13,074 nucleotides of DNA. Origin: an uncultured Propionibacteriaceae bacterium (lineage in GTDB: Bacteria; Actinomycetota; Actinomycetes; Propionibacteriales; Propionibacteriaceae). Made by a program: the position numbers and the translations under genes. The first letter of the stretch is position 1. Each line of letters begins with the position of its first letter. Below, in pieces: positions 1-6,825 of this stretch. Below the pieces are notes generated by a model. The model saw only the letters and a program-made list of their open reading frames with translations, was not told where the DNA came from and searched no databases. The stretch lies in the NCBI GenBank assembly GCA_936941515.1, contig CAKZJI010000457.1, positions 1-13,074 on the forward strand, in the 5' to 3' direction.

Positions 1-1167
1 CCTTGACCGCACTGAATAAGCGCGTGCAGGATCTGGCAAGCAAGCAGTCCTCCGATATCCGCGCCACTGTGGAGTCCCTGGGCGCACGCGTTATCGATGG
101 CCGCGGCTACTTCCCAGAGGATCAGGAAGCCGATGCCTTCGGTGGTCACAAGGTCACCGCCGTCTTTAACGAGGATGGCCACGAGGAAACCATTAACGCA
201 GATCTCGTCTTGGTAGCTACCGGCGCCACCCCTCGTATTCTCCCTGGCGCTCAGCCGGATGGTGAGCGCATCCTTACCTGGCAGCAGGTCTATAACCTCA
301 CCGAGCTGCCGGAGCACCTCATCGTCGTCGGTTCTGGTGTGACCGGTGCGGAGTTCGTCTCTGCCTTTGCGGAGCTAGGCGTTAAGGTCACCATGGTTGC
401 CTCCCGTGACCGCATTTTGCCGCATGACGACGCCGACGCGGCCGACGTCCTCGAGACCGTGCTTAGCGAGCGCGGCGTTGAGCTGGAAAAGAACTGCCGC
501 GTGGAAACCGTCAACCGCACCGAGGACGGCAACGTGCTGGTGACCACTCAGGACGGCCGCGAAATTACCGGTTCCCATGTCATCATGTCTATCGGCTCCA
601 TCCCGAATACCAAGGACTTGAAGCTGGAGAACGTTGGCGTGGAAACCGCCAAGTCCGGCCACATTCAGGTTGACCGCGTCTCCCGCACTAATATCGCGGG
701 CATCTACGCCGCTGGCGACTGCTCTGACCTCTTCCCGCTGGCGTCCGTCGCCGCAATGCAGGGCCGCGTAGCCATGTACCACGCCTTGGGTGAGGGTGTG
801 TCCCCGCTGCGTCTGAAGACCGTGGCCAACGCCGTCTTCACCCGTCCGGAAATCGCCGCCGTCGGTTTCACCCAGGCAGAAATCGAGGCCGGTGAGGTCG
901 CCGCCCGCACCATCACCATGCCGCTCAATACCAACCCGCGCGCGAAGATGCGCTCGCTGCAGTACGGCTTTGTCAAGATCTTCGCCCGCAAGGGATCCGG
1001 CCAGGTGCTCGGCGGCGTGATTGTCGCGCCGACCGCATCCGAGCTGATCTTGTCCCTGACCATTGCGGTGACGAACAACCTCACCGTCACGCAGTTGGCC
1101 AATTCCATGGCGGTGTACCCGTCGCTGTCCGGCACGATCTCGGAGGCCGCCCGTCGCCTGCACCAGG
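1..1167 (+). CDS. NAD(P)H-dependent flavoprotein disulfide reductase (LpdA/quinone-reductase type), 5' partial, 3' end lost at a chimeric junction
   Basis: This is a pyridine nucleotide-disulfide oxidoreductase of the actinobacterial LpdA type (FAD-containing NAD(P)H:quinone reductases related to dihydrolipoamide dehydrogenase). The frame is open from base 3, and the N-terminal FAD-binding part with the GxGxxG start of the fold lies outside the window. Visible parts are the ATGATPRILPGA segment that closes the FAD domain, the NAD-binding Rossmann motif VVGSGVTGAEF (about codons 107-117), the second FAD motif GIYAAGDCSD (about 233-242) and the dimerisation domain ending SGTISEAARRLHQ. About 388 codons are present of an expected ~470, so little is missing at the 3' end. 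Codon use is less GC-rich than in the core and the protein looks Corynebacterium-like. After about 1167 the reading frame continues open only by chance, through antisense sequence, into the ABC ATPase. Confidence 0.85.
1147..1167. other. chimeric junction 1: reductase to antisense monooxygenase fragment
   Basis: The bases around cgtcgcctgcaccaggtg encode the end of the reductase (ARRLHQ) on the plus strand and the HLVQATGG segment of a flavin monooxygenase on the minus strand. Homology to the first protein stops and homology to the second starts inside this word of about 20 bases. This fits a false overlap join. The exact limits are inferred. Confidence 0.7.
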
Positions 1168-1271
1168 TGCCGGGCGCGAAGCGTCTCCCCGTCCCCGGTT
1201 TCGACCCGCCAGGCCTTGCGTTCCGCCTCCCAGGCGCAGCGCGTGACCCGCGTCTCGAACCGGATCGTTTC

Positions 1272-1292
1272 GCGCAGGCCGAAGCGGTCGGC
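1272..1292. other. chimeric junction 2: monooxygenase fragment to Mfd fragment
   Basis: On the minus strand this word encodes ADRFGL(R). Mfd proteins have RADRFGL followed by a conserved glutamine-rich AQLYQ segment, which is absent here. Monooxygenases of this type have ADxFGLR followed by IRF, which is what follows. The two families share this short word, and the sequence switches between them inside it. Confidence 0.7.
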
Positions 1293-1540
1293 GCGGTTGA
1301 CGATCATCGTGTTCGCCGACGCGATGTCGATCCCGCTCTCGATGATCGACGTGGAGACCAGCACCTCGAACTTCTTGTCGTAGAAGGCGCTCATCCGCTC
1401 TTCGACCTCGGTCGGGGAGAGCTGGCCGTGGGCAACGATCGGCTTCACCTCAGGAACCTCGGTCCGCAGCCATTCCTCGATGTCGGGCAGGTCGGCGACG
1501 CGCGGGGTGACGATGAAGCTCTGGCCGCCGCGATAATGCT

Positions 1541-1563
1541 CGCGCAGCAGCGCCTCGCGCACC
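1541..1563. other. chimeric junction 3: Mfd fragment to GntR fragment
   Basis: On the minus strand the word encodes VREALL(RE). Mfd has a conserved IREALLREH and GntR/FadR regulators have PVREALL at the recognition helix. The sequence is GntR-like upstream and Mfd-like downstream of this shared, GC-rich word. Confidence 0.65.
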
Positions 1564-1585
1564 GGGATCTGGCTCACCCCGAACA

Positions 1586-1606
1586 GATCGGCCACCTCGC
1601 CCAACG
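1586..1606. other. chimeric junction 4: GntR fragment to ABC ATPase (start of the actinobacterial core)
   Basis: The word gatcggccacctcgcccaac reads IGHLAQ on the plus strand, leading into the ABC signature motif. On the minus strand it reads LGEVAD, leading into a GntR helix-turn-helix. The contiguous actinobacterial core starts here. Confidence 0.65.
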
Positions 1607-2027
1607 GGCCTACACCGAGCTCTCGGGGGGCGAGCGGCAGCTCGTCCTCATCGCCAGGACCCTGGCCCAGCAGCCGAGGTTCATCATGATGGACGAGCCG
1701 ACCAGCAACCTGGATTTCGGGAACCAGGTGCGGGTGCTGCGTGTCGTGCGCCGCCTGGCAGATGAGGGCTACGCCGTGGTGATGACCACCCATTTCCCGG
1801 ACCATGTGTTCCAGTGCAATGCCCAGGTCTCTTTGATGACGAGGGAGCGCCAGTATCTGCACGGCTCCGCCACGGAGGTGCTGACACCACGAAATCTCCA
1901 GCTGGCCTACGGCATCAGCGTCGCCGTGTTCGACGCCGACTACGCGGGTCACAGGCTGCGCTGCATCCAACCCCTTGACGACCCCGCTTCCCCATCACCC
2001 TCAGATGAAGGAGAAAACAGGCCATGA
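1588..2027 (+). CDS. ABC transporter ATP-binding protein, FecE/BtuD-like, C-terminal part only
   Basis: This is the C-terminal ~145 codons of an importer ATPase of the iron-siderophore/haem/cobalamin class. Present are the signature LSGGERQ, the Walker B strand with catalytic glutamate (FIMMDEPTSNLD), the D-loop and the switch histidine in MTTHFPDH, followed by a family-typical tail (GSATEVLTPRNLQLAYGI). Walker A and the Q-loop are missing because the 5' half is replaced by unrelated sequence at about 1590-1606. The stop overlaps the ATG of the binding-protein gene (ATGA at 2024-2027), which indicates translational coupling in one operon, presumably after permease genes now lost. The substrate cannot be told from this piece. 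Confidence 0.85.
2008..2013 (+). promoter_or_regulatory. ribosome binding site of the substrate-binding protein gene
   Basis: AAGGAG lies 10 bases before the ATG at 2024, inside the end of the ATPase gene. It supports the ATG at 2024 and the ATGA overlap. Confidence 0.6.
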
Positions 2028-3108
2028 AGAAACTATTGACCATACTGATCGGCGGCCTGACGGCCGTGCTGATCGCCTCCTGCTCCCCAGCAGCCCAGCA
2101 GCCGAGCCCCACAGATCCAGCGCCGGCCTCCTCCCCCGCCTCCGGCACCAGGATCGTCAAGGACTCCGAGGGCAAGGACGTCGAGATCCCGGCAGAGGTC
2201 ACGAAGGTCGCCCCAACAATCGGGGCCTTCTCCGCTGTGACCGCGATGCTGGGGGCATCCGACAAGATCGTGGCTGCCGCCACCAGCGCACTCTCCCCAC
2301 GGTTCAAGGCCACCTATCCCGGCTACGAGAAGGCCAACCCGAACGGATACGACACCAAGAATGTGGAGGACATCATCGCCTCCGGGGCTCAGGTGGTCTA
2401 TGGCCCGGACAACGTGAACGAGGAGCAGCAGGCCCAGCTCAAGGGCGCAGGCATCGTCTTCGTCAGCATCAACAAGCTGAGCACCGTGGAGGAGATGTCG
2501 CAGGCCTTCACCATCATCGGCAACATCCTAGGTGGAGAGCACCAGAAGAAGGCCGAGGAACTGGTCACGCTGTACAAGGGAAACGTCGCTGACACGACGC
2601 GGCGCACCTCATCCCTGACTGACTCCGAGCGCGTGACGGTGCTACAGCTGCGTTCCGACGGCAACGAGTACTCCACCATCAACTCGAAGGACATCAGCCA
2701 CGAGTACATCGTCGCCGCGGGCGGGTGAACGTCGCCGCCGACTTCACAGCCAGCGGCCAGGGCACCGGACTCGTCGTCGACGCCGAACAGGTGGTTTCCT
2801 GGAATCCCAGGATGATCTTCACCTTCTCCCAGGAGTCGAAGAAGACCATCTTGGCCGACCCTGCGCTGGCGACGGTGGACGCCGTCAAGGAGCAGAACAT
2901 CCACGTCTGCCCCGCGGGGGTCTACCTGTGGTGCGTGCGCAGCGCCGAGGGCGCCCTCACCCCGCACTGGCTGGGCAAGATCCTGCACCCGAACCTGTTC
3001 ACCGATGTCGACGTCCCGGGAGAGGTCAAGGCCTTCTACAAGGACTACGGCTACCAGGACCTGAGCGACGAGGCAACCCAGGAGATCCTCGCAGGCCGGG
3101 AGTCCTGA
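2024..3108 (+). pseudogene. ABC transporter substrate-binding lipoprotein (FecB/BtuF fold) with a one-base frameshift near 2725
   Basis: This is the extracellular binding protein partner of the upstream ATPase, of the class that binds iron-siderophores, haem or cobalamin. The first frame (2024-2728) starts with a lipoprotein signal: KK, a hydrophobic stretch and the lipobox IASC with Cys20, then a Pro/Ser-rich linker. The domain follows, with IVKDSEGKDVEIP, NVEDIIASGAQVVYGP and SHEYIVAAGG. It stops at TGA 2726-2728. The second frame (2725-3108) continues exactly where the family continues: VNVAADFTASGQG, then WNPRMIFTF, and ends LAGRES. Restoring one G in the GGG run at 2723-2725 gives AAGGVNVAAD, a conserved join, and a protein of about 361 residues, normal for the family. 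This could be a sequencing or assembly indel or a real recent frameshift. The gene is otherwise intact. Confidence 0.85.
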
Positions 3109-3118
3109 GGCAGTGACA

Positions 3119-3163
3119 GCCGGGGCCCACCCATGAGCCGCAACGAGCAGGATGGGCCCCGGC
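3119..3163 (+). terminator. hairpin terminator after the ABC operon
   Basis: GCCGGGGCCCACCC (3119-3132) pairs with GGATGGGCCCCGGC (3150-3163) in a 14-position stem with a single non-Watson-Crick position and a 17-base loop. It begins 11 bases after the binding-protein stop. There is no T-run, as is common for GC-rich actinobacterial terminators. It separates the ABC operon from the membrane protein gene. Confidence 0.65.
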
Positions 3164-3185
3164 GACATCACCACCGGAGTGTGGA

Positions 3186-3674
3186 ATGCTTGCTCACATG
3201 GGTACGTCGCTTTTTGTCACCATCGCTGTCATGACCGTCATCGTGGCCATCACGGCGGGCCTCTTCGCGCGCGGCAGGAGCATGCGGGCGCTGTTGGCCG
3301 GCATCGGCTGTGCCCTGATACCCCTGGCCCTCTACCTGACGGGCCTGACCACCCTGATAGCGAACGGCATCTCAAGCCTGATCGCCTGGTTCAACCAGGC
3401 CACCTGGGACAGTGCCACAAGCTGGGGCGTCAGCCTGGGTGGCCTGGGTATCGTGCTGATCGTGATCTCCCGCTTCCTACGCAAACAGGAGACGTCTGCG
3501 AAGCCGAAGCCAGCAGCCCCCTCCCCCAAGGAAAAGCCGGGAGTGACCGCCGGCACACCCAAGGCCTCAGCCTCCGCACCATCCCAGCCGAAGGGACGCC
3601 CCGCCCAGCCGGCCCCCGCAGACGACGACCTCGACGAGATCGAGGCCATCCTCAAGAAACGCGGCATCAACTAG
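3186..3674 (+). CDS. small membrane protein of unknown function with Pro/Lys/Ala-rich tail
   Basis: I do not recognise this 162-residue protein. It has three hydrophobic segments: about residues 8-27 (SLFVTIAVMTVIVAITAGLF), 33-58 (ALLAGIGCALIPLALYLTGL onward) and 78-97 (SWGVSLGGLGIVLIVISRFL). A low-complexity linker rich in Pro, Ala and Lys follows (about 100-148), then an acidic segment DDDLDEIEAILKKRGIN at the C terminus. That last piece looks like a short amphipathic helix tethered to the membrane by a flexible arm, perhaps a docking peptide (inference). The ATG at 3186 has GGAG at 3176-3179, 6 bases upstream; ATG 3198 is a shorter alternative. It stands alone between the hairpin at 3119-3163 and convergent hisG. 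Codon use is like its neighbours. Confidence 0.75.
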   Translation: MLAHMGTSLFVTIAVMTVIVAITAGLFARGRSMRALLAGIGCALIPLALYLTGLTTLIANGISSLIAWFNQATWDSATSWGVSLGGLGIVLIVISRFLRKQETSAKPKPAAPSPKEKPGVTAGTPKASASAPSQPKGRPAQPAPADDDLDEIEAILKKRGIN

Positions 3675-3680
3675 CTGTCG

Positions 3681-3707
3681 GAGCCTGCCGCTGGAGGATG
3701 CCGGCTC
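3681..3707. terminator. possible bidirectional hairpin between convergent genes
   Basis: GAGCCTGC (3681-3688) and GCCGGCTC (3700-3707) pair at 7 of 8 positions around an 11-base loop. It lies in the gap between the membrane protein stop (3674) and the hisG stop (3706-3708), which the right arm slightly overlaps. The stem is short and there is no T-run, so this is only a candidate. Confidence 0.3.
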
Positions 3708-4551
3708 AGATCCGAACGGCGCTCAGCTCAGTCAGCAGGATTCCCCGCGCCCCGGCATCGAACAGCTCGTCCATGAGCAGATGGGCCCCTCGTTTGGGCA
3801 CCAGCACCCGGACGGCCAGCCAGCCGGGCTCAGCGAGCCGCGACACCGTCGGCCCGTTGACGCCGGAGGCCAGGGCCGTCGTCGCCGCCAGGTTCTCCTC
3901 CGCAACGTTGTAGTCCATCATCAGGTAGTTGTTGGCCACGAGCACGGACTCCAGCCTCGTCTGCAACGCCTGCAGCCCAGCGGGTGCGGGGGTCTCGGCC
4001 CGACGGATCAAGATGGCTTCCGAGACGCAGATCGGGTCCCCGAACATCTCCAGGCCCGCGCGTTTCAAGGTGGTTCCGGTGTCCACTACGTCTGCGACGA
4101 CATCCGCCACACCCAGGCGGATCGCCGACTCGACGGCGCCGTCGAGCTTCACCAGCTCGGCTCGAATGCCCTGGGCGGCCAGCCAGTTACCCAGCAGCCC
4201 TGGATAGGAGGTGGCGATGCGCTTGCCCTCCAGGTCCGCCACCGTGTGGTCACCGGCCGAGGGAGCGGCGAACCGGAACCGGCTGCCGCCGAACCCCAGC
4301 GGCATGATCTCGGTGACGGGCGCGCCGGAGTCCAGCAGCATGTCGCGGCCGGTGATCCCGACATCCAGATGCCCCTGACCGACGTAGACGGCGATGTCGC
4401 GGGGTCGCAGGTAGTAGAACTCCACGTGGTGGGCCTCATCCGTCAAGGTCAGGTCCTTGGAGTCGGTGCGCTGGCGATACCCGGCAGAGCGCAGCATCGC
4501 GGCAGCTGACTCGGCGAGGGAGCCCTTGTTGGGCACGGCAATCTTCAGCAT
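3706..4551 (-). CDS. hisG: ATP phosphoribosyltransferase (long form)
   Basis: This enzyme condenses ATP with PRPP to phosphoribosyl-ATP, the committed step of histidine synthesis, in the cytoplasm. The 281-residue protein is the long type that carries its own C-terminal regulatory domain. It starts LKIAVPNKGSLAE, the conserved N terminus, and has ITGRDMLLDS, the PRPP-binding region VADVVADVVDTGTTLKRAGL (about 148-167), and an ACT/PII-like tail ending with AVRVLVPKRGAHLLMDEL and LLTELSAVRI, where histidine feedback inhibition acts in this family. GGAGG on the coding strand (plus 4563-4567) lies 11 bases before the ATG. It begins 19 bases after hisE in the same direction, the actinobacterial hisE-hisG pairing. 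It converges on the membrane protein gene. Confidence 0.95.
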   Translation of the reverse strand: MLKIAVPNKGSLAESAAAMLRSAGYRQRTDSKDLTLTDEAHHVEFYYLRPRDIAVYVGQGHLDVGITGRDMLLDSGAPVTEIMPLGFGGSRFRFAAPSAGDHTVADLEGKRIATSYPGLLGNWLAAQGIRAELVKLDGAVESAIRLGVADVVADVVDTGTTLKRAGLEMFGDPICVSEAILIRRAETPAPAGLQALQTRLESVLVANNYLMMDYNVAEENLAATTALASGVNGPTVSRLAEPGWLAVRVLVPKRGAHLLMDELFDAGARGILLTELSAVRI

Positions 4552-4570
4552 CGGTGTTCCCGCCTCCGGC

Positions 4571-4834
4571 TCACAGGTGCCGGTATACGTCGTCGAGATC
4601 CAGGTCCAAGGCGATCATCATGACCTGGAGGTGATACAGCAGCTGGCTGATCTCCAGCGCAGCATGGTCCCTGGATTCATGCTCTGCGGCCATCCACACC
4701 TCTGCCGCCTCCTCCACCACCTTCTTGCCGATGTGGTGGACGCCCGCGTCTAGGCGGGCGACCGTCGAGGAGCCCTCAGGGCGGGTGCGTGCGGTTTCGG
4801 AAAGCTGCTCGAAGAGCTGTTCGAAGGACTTCAC
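4571..4834 (-). CDS. hisE: phosphoribosyl-ATP pyrophosphatase
   Basis: This removes pyrophosphate from phosphoribosyl-ATP, the second step of histidine synthesis, using the HisG product made next door. The 87-residue all-helical MazG-fold protein is full length for a stand-alone HisE. It begins [19 protein letters not shown] and contains the metal-binding EExxE motif in [20 protein letters not shown], then [12 protein letters not shown]. The start is a GTG at 4834, fixed by family alignment; no good Shine-Dalgarno lies close to it, which with the 18-base gap after mshC suggests coupled translation. The next enzyme, HisI, is not in the window. Confidence 0.95.
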   Translation of the reverse strand: MKSFEQLFEQLSETARTRPEGSSTVARLDAGVHHIGKKVVEEAAEVWMAAEHESRDHAALEISQLLYHLQVMMIALDLDLDDVYRHL

Positions 4835-4852
4835 CCAGGGCAGCTTAGCGTC

Positions 4853-6100
4853 CTACAGCGCGACCCCGAGCAGGGCATCCGCGGCTGTGGCCACCTGGCG
4901 GAACCCATCGGGGTCATCTCCCCCGCCCGCGAGGCTGCCGGCCGCCCAGTCGTCGATCACCTGCAGCGCGAGCGGTGCGTCGATATCGTTGCGCAGCGCC
5001 CGCCGCAATTCAGCCATCACCTCGGCCGCAGGCCGCGTCGCGGGGAGCTGACGCAGGCTGCGCCAGGTGGCGAGTCGCTGCGTCGCCTGCTCCAGCAGCT
5101 CCGGGGTCCACTCCCAGTCGCTGCGGTAGTGCCGGCTCAGCAGAGCGAGGCGGATGGCCATCGGGTCGGCGCCCTTCATGCGAAGCCGACTCACGAGTTC
5201 CAGATTGCCCTTGGACTTGCTCATCTTCTCTCCTCCGAGACCCACCATGCCGGAATGCACATAGGCCTTCGCCATGGGCTCACCCGTGGCTGCCGCGGAC
5301 TCTGCGGCGCACATCTCGTGGTGTGGGAAGATCAGGTCGCTGCCACCGCCCTGCAGGTCGAAGCGCGGGCCGAGCCATTTCAGGGAGATCGCGGTGCACT
5401 CGATGTGCCACCCGGGGCGGCCATCCCCCAACGGCGATGTCCAGCTGGGCTCCCCCTCCCGGGAGAAACGCCACAGCAGGCAGTCCAGCGGATGCCGCTT
5501 GCCGGGACGGTCCGGGTCGCCGCCCCGCTCCGCAAAGACACGGATCATGCGTTCCTCGTCGTAGTGGCTGACAGTCCCAAAACCGGGCGCGCCCACGGAG
5601 TTGAAATACCAGTCGGGGTGCTCCGGGTCGTCGACCTGGTAGACCAGCCCCGTCGGGAGCAGGCGCTCAATCAGGTCGGCGACGCACGGAATGGACTCGA
5701 CCGCTCCGACGTAGTGGCTGGGTGGGATCACACGCAGGTGGGTCATGTCGGAGCGGAACAGCTCCGTCTGCTCCTCAGCCAGCTCCTCCCAGGCCTGGCC
5801 GGTGGCCTGGGCTCTCTCCAGCAGCGGATCGTCGACATCCGTGACGTTCTGCACATAGGTGACCTCCAGGCCCAGGTCACGCCAGGCCCGGTTGATCAGG
5901 TCGAAGATGACGTAGGTGTTGGCGTGGCCGAGATGGGTGGCGTCGTATGGCGTGATGCCGCAGACGTACATGCCGGCGGTTCCCTCGGCGGGTCCCACCG
6001 GAATGGTCTTGGACGTCGCCGAGTCATGAAGCCGGAGTTGCTGCGGCACGCCGGCCGACGGGGGGAGGCTGGGAATCGCCACGGGGGCCCACGAGTACAT
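4853..6100 (-). CDS. mshC: L-cysteine:1D-myo-inositol 2-amino-2-deoxy-alpha-D-glucopyranoside ligase
   Basis: MshC uses ATP to join cysteine to GlcN-inositol, the penultimate step of mycothiol synthesis, the main low-molecular-weight thiol of Actinomycetota. The ~415-residue protein is a class I cysteinyl-tRNA-synthetase paralogue. It has [17 protein letters not shown] (HIGH-type motif at about 55-60, zinc ligand Cys47), [10 protein letters not shown] (Cys235), [12 protein letters not shown] (His260/261) and EKMSKSKGN (KMSKS at 292-296), ending LLGVAL. It lacks the tRNA-binding extension of CysS. I chose ATG 6100 because MYSW aligns with the family's usual N terminus. An upstream TTG (6109) in frame has GAGG 7 bases before it and may be the true start. 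It follows the DUF3090 gene and precedes hisE in one minus-strand operon. Confidence 0.95.
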   Translation of the reverse strand: MYSWAPVAIPSLPPSAGVPQQLRLHDSATSKTIPVGPAEGTAGMYVCGITPYDATHLGHANTYVIFDLINRAWRDLGLEVTYVQNVTDVDDPLLERAQATGQAWEELAEEQTELFRSDMTHLRVIPPSHYVGAVESIPCVADLIERLLPTGLVYQVDDPEHPDWYFNSVGAPGFGTVSHYDEERMIRVFAERGGDPDRPGKRHPLDCLLWRFSREGEPSWTSPLGDGRPGWHIECTAISLKWLGPRFDLQGGGSDLIFPHHEMCAAESAAATGEPMAKAYVHSGMVGLGGEKMSKSKGNLELVSRLRMKGADPMAIRLALLSRHYRSDWEWTPELLEQATQRLATWRSLRQLPATRPAAEVMAELRRALRNDIDAPLALQVIDDWAAGSLAGGGDDPDGFRQVATAADALLGVAL

Positions 6101-6154
6101 GGCCACCAAGCTACTGCCTCAGCCCGCAGGTTCCCGAATCCGCCATGCGGCGGG

Positions 6155-6676
6155 TCAGAACAGGGGGGTGCGCAGGCCGTTGGAGCGTGGGCAGATGTGC
6201 CCGGCAGGATGAACTGGCTGGGCGCAGAAGGGACAGCTCGGGTCAGTCCTGGCGATGATGGTTCGCGCCCTGGCAGAGAACTGGCGCGCCATCCGCGGAT
6301 AGAGCCAGAGCTGGATCAGGCTGACCAGCTCCGACTCACCTGGGTCGACGCCTGCCGAGTAGAACTCCAGCTGGATCGCTCCGCGGGTGGCATCCAGGGC
6401 CCAGCCGACGGCATGCACCTCGAAGAGCACCTCGACGGGAGCGTCCAGGGGGCCGAGCTCCGGTTCCAGCTCAAGAGGTTCCCCGATCCATCCGAGGGAC
6501 ACAGCCTCACTCAGCAGCGAGTCGATGCGTTTGGCAATGGACAAGATCGCCTCGCGCTTCACCTCCAGTGTCGCCAGGGCATCGCGCTGCCGCATCTGGA
6601 TCACGAACCTCCGCTTCCCGACGGGTCCGAGGGCCCCGACGACAACTCTGTCCGGGTGCGAGAACTGATGCAGCAT
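6155..6676 (-). CDS. DUF3090 family protein (TIGR03847-like), mshC neighbour
   Basis: This is a conserved actinobacterial protein of unknown biochemical role that is usually found near mshC. The 173-residue protein starts MLHQFSHPDRVVVGALG, has KRRFVIQMRQRDALATLEVK and a helical segment AILSIAKRIDSLLSE, then GWALDATRGAIQLEF. It ends with a zinc-ribbon-like CPFCAQPVHPAGHICPRSNG (Cys148, Cys151, His160, Cys162), which is the family signature. The frame is open further upstream to 6778, but family alignment fixes the start at ATG 6676. This ATG has no properly spaced Shine-Dalgarno and has TACCCT six bases before it, so its mRNA may be leaderless. It heads the minus-strand operon DUF3090 - mshC - hisE - hisG and is divergent from uppP. 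Confidence 0.85.
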   Translation of the reverse strand: MLHQFSHPDRVVVGALGPVGKRRFVIQMRQRDALATLEVKREAILSIAKRIDSLLSEAVSLGWIGEPLELEPELGPLDAPVEVLFEVHAVGWALDATRGAIQLEFYSAGVDPGESELVSLIQLWLYPRMARQFSARARTIIARTDPSCPFCAQPVHPAGHICPRSNGLRTPLF

Positions 6677-6682
6677 TCCCCC

Positions 6683-6688
6683 AGGGTA
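6683..6688 (-). promoter_or_regulatory. candidate -10 box for the DUF3090-mshC-hisE-hisG operon (leaderless start)
   Basis: TACCCT on the minus strand fits the actinobacterial TANNNT pattern and ends six bases before ATG 6676. Transcription would start at or next to the A of the start codon. I see no clear -35 box. Confidence 0.35.
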
Positions 6689-6782
6689 ATGTCGCCGCCG
6701 CTGAACGAGAAGCACAGGTCGTCCAGCAGTTTGCGCACCCCAGGTTCCGGTGACGCCCGTCACCATCAGCGACGCCACCGGT

Positions 6783-6788
6783 TAGAGT
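6783..6788 (+). promoter_or_regulatory. candidate -10 box for uppP
   Basis: TAGAGT fits TANNNT and lies 37 bases before ATG 6826, leaving room for a short leader with the AGGAAG ribosome binding site at 6814-6819. No convincing -35 box is visible. The 149-base region 6677-6825 is the only gap between the divergent uppP and DUF3090 genes and must hold both promoters. Confidence 0.3.
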
Positions 6789-6825
6789 GTCCCGCGAAAA
6801 CCACACGATCGTTAGGAAGCAGCAC

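Larger units (their letters stand above)
1147..1292 (-). pseudogene. fragment of a flavin-dependent (Baeyer-Villiger-type) monooxygenase
   Basis: Read on the minus strand, about 49 codons run from ADRFGLRETIRFETRVT through ETGDGETLRARHL to VQATGG. This resembles the stretch of FAD/NADPH monooxygenases where an 'ADxFGLRxxIRFxTxV' strand pair is followed by a 'W.V.T.DGE...AR.LV.ATG' segment. It is an internal piece without a start, stop or cofactor-binding glycine motif, so it cannot be a functional gene here. It is joined at both ends to unrelated genes through short shared words. The family call rests on one short segment; a related FAD-dependent oxidoreductase is possible. Confidence 0.55.
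1272..1563 (-). pseudogene. mfd: internal fragment of transcription-repair coupling factor Mfd
   Basis: Read on the minus strand, about 95 codons run from REALLREHYRGGQSF through VAHGQLSPTEVEERM and FEVLVSTSIIESGIDI to NRADRFGL. This is the second RecA-like lobe of the Mfd helicase core (the DNA translocase that removes stalled RNA polymerase), including the conserved HGQ and the STxIIESGIDI motif. The wording is alphaproteobacterial. The fragment lacks the RNA polymerase-binding and UvrB-like domains and the rest of the motor; mfd is normally over 1,100 codons. Both ends switch to other families at short shared words, so it is a piece caught in a mosaic and not a decaying local gene. Confidence 0.85.
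1541..1606 (-). pseudogene. very short fragment of a GntR-family regulator (helix-turn-helix)
   Basis: About 20 codons on the minus strand read GEVADLFGVSQIPVREALL. This is the textbook recognition-helix wording of GntR/FadR regulators (LAxxFGVSxxPVREAL). Nothing else of the regulator is present, and the piece sits between two shared words that join it to Mfd on one side and to an ABC ATPase on the other. It has no function here. The call rests on one motif. Confidence 0.5.

Noticed and set aside
1147..1606. Integron-like or transposon-mediated capture of gene fragments
   Set aside because: There are no attC-like sites, terminal inverted repeats, target duplications or recombinase genes; the joins are explained by shared conserved coding words.
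375..1970. 531-codon minus-strand frame
   Set aside because: Only 1147-1606 carries recognisable protein fragments; the rest is antisense of the reductase and the ABC ATPase.
3..2027. One long frame fusing the flavoprotein reductase to an ABC ATPase
   Set aside because: The middle (about 1167-1588) is antisense of Mfd, monooxygenase and GntR pieces and has no protein-like wording on this strand; the frame is open by chance in GC-rich sequence.
2720..2731. Programmed -1 ribosomal frameshift in the binding protein
   Set aside because: There is no X-XXY-YYZ slippery heptamer and I see no clear stimulatory structure; a lost G in a short run is simpler. Kept only as an alternative in the findings.
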